A program made the position numbers and the translations under genes. Positions 57,663-64,000 of a DNA stretch of 64,000 nt are shown piece after piece. This DNA is from DASVDE01 sp963740065 (GTDB taxonomy: Bacteria > Actinomycetota > Thermoleophilia > Solirubrobacterales > 70-9): assembly GCA_963740065.1 (NCBI GenBank), contig CAVUCS010000001.1:62001-126000 (forward strand), given 5' to 3'. The notes beneath the pieces are model-generated. The model searched no databases. It had not been told where the DNA came from and saw only the letters and a program-made list of their open reading frames with translations. The stretch's first letter is position 1; the number at the start of each line of letters is the position of its first letter.

Positions 57663-58094
57663 GTGGACATGTGGCCGGACGCCATTCATCGGTCCACCCC
57701 ATGTGAGAGTCCGGGGTTGGTCTGTGTTGACTATTCGCCGCGCTCCTACATCGGTGTGTGGCGAGGGCGTAGGGTTTGGGGACCGATCAGGCCCGTGCGA
57801 GACGGCGGAACACTCCACCTTCCCGACCGAGATGGCTCGCGCGACGAGCCCAGCCTTGCCTTTGAAACCTTCGCGACCGCTTGCAAGGAGGCCGGAATCG
57901 AGCCGACTTGGCAACCGGGCTATAACGCTGGTGCAAATTCGATCGCAATCCGTCTCACTGCTGCCGATCTCGCTGTGCCGGCTGTTCACGAACTACTGCG
58001 GGCCAGCGTTGATGCATTGAGCGTCAGGGCGCGGCCATGGTCGGAAACGACCTCCCAGGTTGAGCGCATGACCAGCCACTCGTCGTTCGAGTGA
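57663..58094 (+). CDS. Hypothetical protein between two defence genes
   Basis: This possible 143-residue frame has best coding character from 'VCVDYSPRSYIGVWRGRRVW' through 'FETFATACKEAGIEPTWQPG' to 'VPAVHELLRASVDALSVRAR'. No family was recognised. The start is uncertain (GTG at 57663 or later). The rest of 57638-58200 shows nothing else convincing. Confidence 0.4.
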   Translation: MDMWPDAIHRSTPCESPGLVCVDYSPRSYIGVWRGRRVWGPIRPVRDGGTLHLPDRDGSRDEPSLAFETFATACKEAGIEPTWQPGYNAGANSIAIRLTAADLAVPAVHELLRASVDALSVRARPWSETTSQVERMTSHSSFE

Positions 58095-58200
58095 TTGACC
58101 CGACCCCCTGAAATCGGTCCGTTAGCTTCAGACGGACGAATCGCTTGAAAGCAATCGGCCTGTGTCGCGCCGTCACCCTTCCCAAGACAAACGCGCGGCT

Positions 58201-61200
58201 TCAGTCATCCGTCGACAGCTGCTCGTCGGACGCTGTTGTTCGCCGCTCTGTTGGCGGAACAGCGCGCTCATCATCGGTCGGTTTCGGGAGACTGTCGGCT
58301 GGGATCTGCGCTCCATCACAGATTCGTGCAAGAAGGTCATCCTGGTTCGCGCGCAGCTCACATGACTCCGTCAGTACTCCGAGCAGATCGAGCAATTCGT
58401 CGTTCCAGGAATCTCGCCATACAGCGGGGCGTATGTTGTCCAGCTCGCTGCTTCGGCGGCCACGGCCTCTTGCCGTCCGGTTTTCCAGCCAGCGACGGAC
58501 TACGGGCCAGCCGCTGACGGTGAACTCCCACACCTCGGGCTTGACCCCGGAGACGATGCCGTCGCCAATGTGCAGCAGGTTCTCGTCGTCATAGTGGATA
58601 TCTGCTGGCCCGTCGGGCAAGGCGCTCACGGCACGCACCCAGCCCACCCCGCAACGGGGAGGATGATCGCCGGCCGACGTGCGATCTCGAAAGCGTTCAC
58701 CAAGGGTATGTAGCCAAATCAGTCGAAATCCGAGCCCGGTTGCCTCGACCCAGAGAGATGGGTCAGCCGTGAGTGGCACCCGCACGACTTTGCTCTCAAG
58801 CTCGTCTGCGAATCGTTGCTGATACGTCGGCGTCGCCAAAAGCGCGTAGACATACGCGGCGAGCTCCTCGACCGTCGGGTCGACGGTTTCCAGGTCCCGC
58901 TCACGGAGCTGGGCTCCTATGGCCTCAAGCACGCCGTCGGTCACGTTGGATTTGCTGGCGGCCGCGTCGCGATAGAGGGCTACGATCGATGCGCTGGCTG
59001 AGCCCTTAAACGCATTGCGGTCGGGCACTGCCGTGAAGCAGTGGACTGTGGGCCCCGGCCCTGGGGCGAGCGCGATGGACGGAAATGCCAAGAAGAGCTG
59101 ATCAGGGCTCCTGCTTTGCCACAGAGATGGCCGCTCAAGACCAGCAAGACGAGCATCTTCGAATGTCCATTGCCGGTCAAAAGGACGATATCCATAGGCG
59201 ACTATCGGAGACGGGCCTGCATCCGTGGCAAGGCTTGCGAGGGTAGGCATCCCTCCAACCTGAGTTGTCACAGTGCGACCGCTGCTCGGGTTTGGGAAGA
59301 GTTCCGCTCGGCGCTCGATGTCGCTATCCGCAAGGAATGCCTTCCAACGTCGTACCAGCGTTGTGGCGTCCGGGGCGATCGGCCAGGTTCGATTCATCTG
59401 ACATCCCGGCTGCCGCCATGGAAAGAGATCCCCGACCGCGGGCATCACGGTCCAGGTCTCGGTCTCGGCAGCTGGTGTGAAGGTGCTCCATTGGGTGTTA
59501 TCGAGCGTCTCCCATGAGCCTGGATCTGTGTCCGGGGGCTGGACCTCGGAGACCGCGGCTAACTTTTCGGATCTACTTCCGTGAATTCGGCGATAGCGAA
59601 CCGTTGCCGAACCTTTACTTGCATGATCGCCATACCGAAAGAGTACGACTATCGCGACCGGGCCCTCGATTGCGAATACATTCTCCTCGGGCCTCGCCCC
59701 ACGGTTGTCGCCGCCAAGATCAACAATCCAGAGTTCGTCGCATATCTCGCGGACGAGTTCACGTAGCCCGACGAAGCCGGGTCCGTCAAGCCATGATGAC
59801 GCAGTGATGAATCCAACAATGGCTGGCCCGTCGCCGTGGTGCTCGAATGCCTTCCAGATGGCCCATCGCCAGAAGTAGGCGTAAAGGTTATAGACGCTCG
59901 CGACGTGGCTAAAGATTGTCCGTTCGTTCGCAACGTCGATGATGTGATCGAACAACGCGCCTTCGCCGTCATCGTCTCCATGAACGACCCATCCGCCCGC
60001 GTCCTCTCTACGGACGCGGTTGTATGGGGGGTTGCCGACAATTGCCATTACTGGTTGCTCCCGCTTGACTCTCCGCGCACGGCGGCGTTCCTCTGAGAGA
60101 ACCTCGGCTGCTCCAAATAGCTCCAACTGTGGAGCAGAAGGGTCTTCGCTTGGCGTCTCTAGTGTGTCGGCAAGCAGGATTTGCGCGCCCCCCGGCGGAA
60201 GCATCGCTCCTAGCTCCTGCAGACGCTCCCCCACCCGAAGATGGGCGACTGCGAACGGTCCAGGCAGGATCTCGAATCCGTAGAGGCGCTCGGCGAGGCC
60301 GTTTGCTACCTGACTTGGGCCGGCATCACCGCGAGCATCGATCGCACGCATGGCGGCAAGATCGAGTACCGCGAGCGGGAAGGTGCCAGTTCCAACAGCG
60401 GGATCGAGTGTGACGACGCTTTCGTCAGCGAAGCCCAAGCGGAGTCCGAATCGTTCGACTAGCACGTGGTCAACGAGCCTTGTGATGCAGCTAACGATCT
60501 GGACAGGGGTGTAGTAGACCCCCGCATTGCGGCGTGCGTTGGGATCGTAGGCGGCAAGGAAATCCTCATAGAACCAAAGCCAAGGGTCGCCGCGTGGATC
60601 TCTGCGTTGGGCGATCGCCTCTGGGTCCACGACACCGAGAAGCCGCTCAAGCGCCCCGACTTCGCTCCTGAGAGTCTCGCGCAGGCCGCGCACATCAAGG
60701 ACCGGTCGGAGAGTGGCGGCCAGAACTCGGTGCGAGCCACTCAGAGCGTGCTCGGCCTCCTCCAGAGTCACGATTCCGTCGTCGTCAATGTCTCCCGTGC
60801 CGTCGAGTGTCGCGATCACCAAGCTGTAGGCGATCACCTGGGCTAGGGCATCCGCGAACCGATCATCTGTGATGTGCTCGTGTAGGAGATCGCGCCAGAT
60901 ATCGCGTGCCCTGCAAATTGATTCCGCGCTTGTCCTCTCTTGGAGCCCTGCACGTATTCGGAGGCGAAGATCACGGGCGAGTGGGGCGAGAGCAGCGGCA
61001 AGGTCGCGCGCCGATCTGATCGGGGCGGGCCGGCCACTCTTGAATCGCCGCAATAGCTGGGCGACGAGCTTGACATTGAAGGCGTCGTCCCTGTACGGAA
61101 GGTCAGCCTGCTCACCTTCGGGCTCGCCATTTCGGTAAAGCTGGAGATGCTCTCCATCGCAGAGGAGCAGGTTGTCTAGTTCTGCGAGACGGATCCACTG

Positions 61201-61509
61201 TTGGGCGTTGCGCCCCGACCAAGTTCGCGGGTCTGTTCCAGTGCCAGGTGCCTTCAGCTCAAGCCAGCCAGCAAAGCGCTCGTCTATGAGGATCCCGAAA
61301 TCAGGCCGCACGCCGGCGAGCTGAGTCTCACGCAGAAATCCGAAACGGCCTAGGCCAGCCTCGTCGGCTACTTGCGTCAGTAACTCTGCGACTGGTCCCG
61401 TCAGTTGTGCCTCGGGCTCTGCTGCAATCCCCGATCTCGTCGCGACATGCACTGCCGCTTGGTAGGCAGCTGCGGCCTCATTCGGAGAGTCGCTTGGTGG
61501 CGAAGTCAT
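58201..61509 (-). CDS. Single-chain restriction-modification enzyme (type ISP/IIG-like adenine methylase)
   Basis: The product is 1102 residues. The N-terminus has a PD-(D/E)XK-type nuclease signature ('VRPDFGILIDERFAGWLELK'). After a helical linker, the N6-adenine methyltransferase core has motif I 'VVTLDPAVGTGTFPLAVL' and motif IV 'AIVGNPPYNRV'. The C-terminal third contains 'VAYGYRPFDRQWTFEDARLA' and 'RPSLWQSRSPDQLFLAFPS', as in the type ISP specificity region. One polypeptide thus holds cleavage, methylation and target recognition. No helicase motifs were seen, which favours type IIG or a reduced type ISP. ATG start at 61509. Confidence 0.85.
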   Translation of the reverse strand: MTSPPSDSPNEAAAAYQAAVHVATRSGIAAEPEAQLTGPVAELLTQVADEAGLGRFGFLRETQLAGVRPDFGILIDERFAGWLELKAPGTGTDPRTWSGRNAQQWIRLAELDNLLLCDGEHLQLYRNGEPEGEQADLPYRDDAFNVKLVAQLLRRFKSGRPAPIRSARDLAAALAPLARDLRLRIRAGLQERTSAESICRARDIWRDLLHEHITDDRFADALAQVIAYSLVIATLDGTGDIDDDGIVTLEEAEHALSGSHRVLAATLRPVLDVRGLRETLRSEVGALERLLGVVDPEAIAQRRDPRGDPWLWFYEDFLAAYDPNARRNAGVYYTPVQIVSCITRLVDHVLVERFGLRLGFADESVVTLDPAVGTGTFPLAVLDLAAMRAIDARGDAGPSQVANGLAERLYGFEILPGPFAVAHLRVGERLQELGAMLPPGGAQILLADTLETPSEDPSAPQLELFGAAEVLSEERRRARRVKREQPVMAIVGNPPYNRVRREDAGGWVVHGDDDGEGALFDHIIDVANERTIFSHVASVYNLYAYFWRWAIWKAFEHHGDGPAIVGFITASSWLDGPGFVGLRELVREICDELWIVDLGGDNRGARPEENVFAIEGPVAIVVLFRYGDHASKGSATVRYRRIHGSRSEKLAAVSEVQPPDTDPGSWETLDNTQWSTFTPAAETETWTVMPAVGDLFPWRQPGCQMNRTWPIAPDATTLVRRWKAFLADSDIERRAELFPNPSSGRTVTTQVGGMPTLASLATDAGPSPIVAYGYRPFDRQWTFEDARLAGLERPSLWQSRSPDQLFLAFPSIALAPGPGPTVHCFTAVPDRNAFKGSASASIVALYRDAAASKSNVTDGVLEAIGAQLRERDLETVDPTVEELAAYVYALLATPTYQQRFADELESKVVRVPLTADPSLWVEATGLGFRLIWLHTLGERFRDRTSAGDHPPRCGVGWVRAVSALPDGPADIHYDDENLLHIGDGIVSGVKPEVWEFTVSGWPVVRRWLENRTARGRGRRSSELDNIRPAVWRDSWNDELLDLLGVLTESCELRANQDDLLARICDGAQIPADSLPKPTDDERAVPPTERRTTASDEQLSTDD

Positions 61510-61633
61510 AGAGACTCAACCTATCGATGCGAGCAGACCCCGATCCATGTTTGCGCTTGTGGTCTCGGGCCGATCGGACCCAACAGCTTGGCTTATCGGC
61601 GGTTCTGCTTGCCAGGAGTCGTGCGACAGACGC

Positions 61634-62245
61634 TCAAACCGGCCATTGCCCCGGCCGACCCCGTAGGCCACGCTGGTCGAATTCCTCAATCCACCGCACC
61701 ACGGCAGCCGCCATCTCTTCGCTGAATCGGCACCTATGACCCTGCGTTGAAGAGCAGATGTCCTCTCATTGCCGCCGAACGCACGTAGGTCATCTGGGAT
61801 CCGGGGGCCCGTGCCACCCCAGTAGACGAAATCTCGCGAGACGAGCACACGATCCACACGCGTGTCAGTTGCGACGTTTAGCGGGTTCGCAGACCCATCG
61901 TGCAGGCTGTGGTGGGAGTTTCGCTGGATCCAGCCATCAGCGCCGTCAGGGCGATAGATGTTGTCGCCGAAGGCCACTTTCGGCTGCCAGCGAGGTCGGG
62001 GCGCTTGCGGCAGAATCGTGGGTCGCTCCAGTACTCCGCGAAGGCAGACGGATTCCTCGACGCGCATCGCGTACACGGCAAAACCGGTGCGCCCGTGTCG
62101 AGCGGATCCGGTGCCGAGGATCCAGTCGCCGACGTCGGCACGGCGGCGGATCTCCGGCTTGCAAGTGGCGAGCGTGCACCAGCCGTGGAAGGGGTTGGGT
62201 GCGAAGCCGAAGTCGCGAGGCGACGATGTAGCTAAAGACCCGCAG
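61634..62245 (-). pseudogene. Nmad2-like nucleotide-modification-associated protein (multiple frameshifts)
   Basis: Reading across frames gives an almost complete domain: 'DFGFAPNPFHGWCTLATCKP', 'RRRADVGDWILGTGSARHGR', 'TGFAVYAMRVEES', 'EYWSDPRFCRKRPDLAGS', 'VAFGDNIYRPDGADGWIQRN', 'TRVDRVLVSRDFVYWGGTGP', and a C-terminus 'HRCRFSEEMAAAVVRWIEEF' ending at the TGA at 61634-61636. At least four indels (about 61745, 61975, 62050, 62215) break it. All conserved parts survive, so sequence error or very recent decay is likely. The start is unclear and probably overlaps the stop of the next gene upstream. Nmad2 domains are predicted to act on or sense modified nucleotides. Confidence 0.6.
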
Positions 62246-62717
62246 CAGCCCTAGCAGTTATGGCGACGATGTCCCGCGGCTTACGAGGCGCGCCGTCCGG
62301 GTCTCGGAAGACATCGGAGCCTCGGATTGCGTCGACGATCGCGTCGCCGTTCCAATTGACGATCGCGTCGGCGTAGTCTTCTAGTCCCTCGGGCATGTCG
62401 CAGTCGGCTGAGCCCTGCGTGTAGACACCCACGATTCGGGTTTCGGTCCTTGCGGCGTACTCGATCTCCCAGACCACGTACTCGCTGTCTTTGGTCTCTG
62501 GGGAAATCAGTACGACCATCGTCCCGGCCCAGTCGATCCTCGGGGCAAGAATCTGCTGCTTGATGTAGTCCGGATCTCTCGCATTGTTCGGCCGTGCAGC
62601 GTTGATTGATGAGTCGCGGATTGCGAGACCGCGGTCCGCAACGAGATCCTTGACATTCTCGATGCGCGCATCGTCCTCATGGAGGTGGCTAACGAATACG
62701 TTGCAGACCTCGGACAC
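62232..62717 (-). CDS. ThsB-like TIR-fold protein (DUF1863)
   Basis: The product is about 161 residues from the GTG at 62717; longer starts exist but add no protein-like sequence. 'VCNVFVSHLHEDDARIENVK' is the TIR-like opening, 'SSINAARPNNARDPDYIKQQ' the second region, and 'TMVVLISPETKDSEYVVWEI' with 'EYAARTETRIVGVYTQGS' carries the WEIE Glu of ThsB-type TIR-like proteins. In Thoeris systems such proteins sense infection and make a cyclic ADP-ribose signal. It is divergent from a TIR-containing gene 51 bases away. Confidence 0.8.
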   Translation of the reverse strand: MSEVCNVFVSHLHEDDARIENVKDLVADRGLAIRDSSINAARPNNARDPDYIKQQILAPRIDWAGTMVVLISPETKDSEYVVWEIEYAARTETRIVGVYTQGSADCDMPEGLEDYADAIVNWNGDAIVDAIRGSDVFRDPDGAPRKPRDIVAITARAAAGL

Positions 62718-62768
62718 GCAGCAAATGCTACAAGGCGCCTCGGCGCGGTCTCTGTACGCTCGGCCCTG

Positions 62769-64000
62769 ATGCTCCCGCCATTGCTGGAGGTCTACGTCGT
62801 CTGGCACCCGAGCTGACGGGCACGGCGCGGACTGTGGCCGACCGGCTGATCGACCACTTCCACGGCACCGCATTCTCAGGTCTGGTCGGCGGGGCGATCG
62901 AGGTGTTCGTCCGCTCCGAGGGGTGGACGCGGCGCCCGACTGACGCGCCCCGTCCGCTTCCCTACGTTGAGGCGCTGCCCCACGGCATCCCGGAGGCCGA
63001 GCTCACTGTCGTCGTGCCGGTTCTCGGGGTGGAAATCGCGCGGGCGGTCGAGGACGATGGCCCGTGGCGGGCATATATCCAGCGGCTCCGTGAGGGAGCA
63101 GAAGCAAGGGCTAGCGATATATGCGTACTGCCCGTGCGACTACCGACGGCCGTGTCCGAGGGCGCGCTGTACGACACCATCGGCGATATCCAGAGCATCG
63201 ACCCGGGCGACGCCCTATGCCGCGACGTCGCCCAGGCGATCGCGCAGTTCGCTCAGGCAGACGCACCAGCGCCTGAAGGTGTTTCTCAGCCACACCAAGC
63301 GCGGTGGGCCCGGCGATGCGCCCGGACAACGCTCGTCCGCCGAGTCCGAGAGGCGATCCTCGACACAAAGCTCGAGGAGTTCTTCGACGCGCAGGATCTG
63401 CAGCCGGGCACTGATTGGTCCGCGGAGCTGCTCGCCGAGGCGGCCACCGGTGCGCTGCCTGACGATCCGGACCGACCTGTACGCCACCCGAGAGTGGTGC
63501 CAGAAGGAGGTCCTAACGGCCAAGCGCGCGGGCATGCCGGTCGTGATCCTTGACGCGCTCTCACAGGGCGAGGAACGCGGCTCGTTCCTCATGGACCACA
63601 TGCCCCGGATCCCGCTGCACGGCGGTGTGACGACGAGGTGATTCTGCGCGCGTTGGGCCAGCTCGTTGACGAGTGCCTCAAGCGAGCCCTATGGCAGCGC
63701 CAAAGGCGCTTGCTGAGCGCGAGGGCGTGCGACGTCGCCGACCTGGTGGGCCCCACACGCGCCGGAGCCAGTGACCTTCGTCGCGTGGCTCGACCGAGAG
63801 GGCAGATCACTCGCGTCGGAGGGCCCGGTCGTCGTCCTGCACCCCGATCCCCCGCTGGGTCCGCGACGAGCTGCAGTACGCTCGACGAGCTGGCGAAGCT
63901 CTGCGGCCTCGGTGACCGTCTGGAGGTTCTGACGCCACGGGGGCTGGCGATCCGTGGTGGCTGAGCCACGTGCGCATCGGCGTGTCGGTTTCCGAGAGCG
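62769..64000 (+). pseudogene. TIR-domain protein with probable C-terminal SLOG region (frameshifted, cut by window end)
   Basis: The likely start is the ATG at 62769 ('MLPPLLEVYVVWHP'), continuing one frame over as 'VADRLIDHFHGTAFSGLVGG' and 'AIEVFVRSEGW'. The TIR domain reads 'LKVFLSHTKRGG', 'REAILDTKLEEFFDAQDLQP', 'GTDWSAELLAEAATGAL', then 'RTDLYATREWCQKEVLTAKR' with the catalytic-position Glu, and 'FLMDHMPRIPLHG'. Further on come 'RALGQLVDECLKRALWQRQR', 'APEPVTFVAWLDREG', 'DELAKLCGLGDRLEVLTPRG' and 'LSHVRIGVSVSES', the last resembling the opening of a SLOG domain. At least eight frame changes occur, alternating mostly between two frames. Error or decay cannot be separated here. Confidence 0.6.

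Noticed and set aside
57628..58020. Alternative 130-codon frame over the same region as the hypothetical at 57663
   Set aside because: Its residues are Pro/Ser/Arg-rich without hydrophobic periodicity; the 57663 frame has better coding character.
58095..58125. Insertion-sequence end (TGACCCGACCCCCTGAAATC)
   Set aside because: It vaguely resembles an IS terminus, but no inverted partner or transposase remnant is nearby.
58130..58200. tRNA-Ser fragment or attachment site (GCTTGAAAGC)
   Set aside because: Only an anticodon-arm-like stretch is seen; no T-loop GGTTC or acceptor stem could be found on either strand.
62718..62873. N-terminal extension of the ThsB-like protein to 62873
   Set aside because: The extra residues are Arg/Pro/Cys-rich and overlap the 5' end of the divergent TIR gene; the TIR-like fold begins just after the GTG at 62717.

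Overview
The window is high-GC DNA that most resembles an actinobacterium of the Thermoleophilia/Solirubrobacterales type. The evidence is family content only: NHL/FnIII surface proteins, secreted proteins ending in Lys/Arg-rich tails, a subtilase and a beta-helix protein sharing the same small C-terminal Cys-containing module, an ECF42-type sigma factor paired with a DGPF/YCII protein, and a short 'LCDSCAHQQL' protein. No rRNA, intact tRNA, CRISPR array, transposase or replication origin was seen.

Layout. 1-5.6 kb: a left-truncated regulatory AAA ATPase, a DUF1801 protein and four TetR-type regulators around a divergent promoter. 5.7-14.3 kb: a promoter and an unusual duplicated leader element, then two very large secreted proteins coupled by a GTGA overlap. 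14.4-18.2 kb: a small coiled-coil membrane protein, a hipBA toxin-antitoxin operon with twin palindromic operators, DegV and an NAD-dependent epimerase. 18.4-29.2 kb: a Baeyer-Villiger-type monooxygenase, an ABC exporter pair, a secreted beta-helix protein, a MoxR/CoxE-like pair, a lipoprotein, a cation antiporter and a Bcp peroxiredoxin. 29.4-42.5 kb: acyl-CoA dehydrogenase, DUF2252, TypA, DEAD-box helicase, cold-shock protein, YHYH protein, subtilase, TVP38 membrane protein, RecD2 and an SRPBCC protein. 42.6-51.7 kb: DUF4260, a His-rich repeat protein, a NarL-type two-component system, the DGPF/ECF42 pair, a polymer-forming membrane protein, a cupin, two NTF2-fold proteins, a beta-propeller protein and a DUF2283/RNase-like pair. 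51.9-64 kb: a nuclease/nuclease/helicase giant, a GmrSD-AlbA_2 fusion, a single-chain restriction-modification enzyme, an Nmad2-like gene, and a divergent pair made of a ThsB-like TIR protein and a TIR protein whose C-terminus looks like the start of a SLOG domain. This last block reads as a defence island, and its right end is cut by the window.

Two signals run across the whole window. First, about a dozen intergenic regions contain a long, nearly perfect hairpin with 15-24 bp arms and a short AT-rich loop. They sit between convergent, tandem and divergent genes, so termination alone does not explain them. One buries the ribosome-binding site and start of the ECF42 sigma factor. Second, many genes are interrupted by single-base frameshifts although the protein sequence on both sides is well preserved. 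Single-base sequence errors are the simplest reading, but real decay cannot be excluded, especially after 61.6 kb.

The most promising undescribed system is the right-end TIR pair, which looks like a Thoeris-type signalling module. The most promising undescribed RNA is the duplicated leader at 5778-5861.
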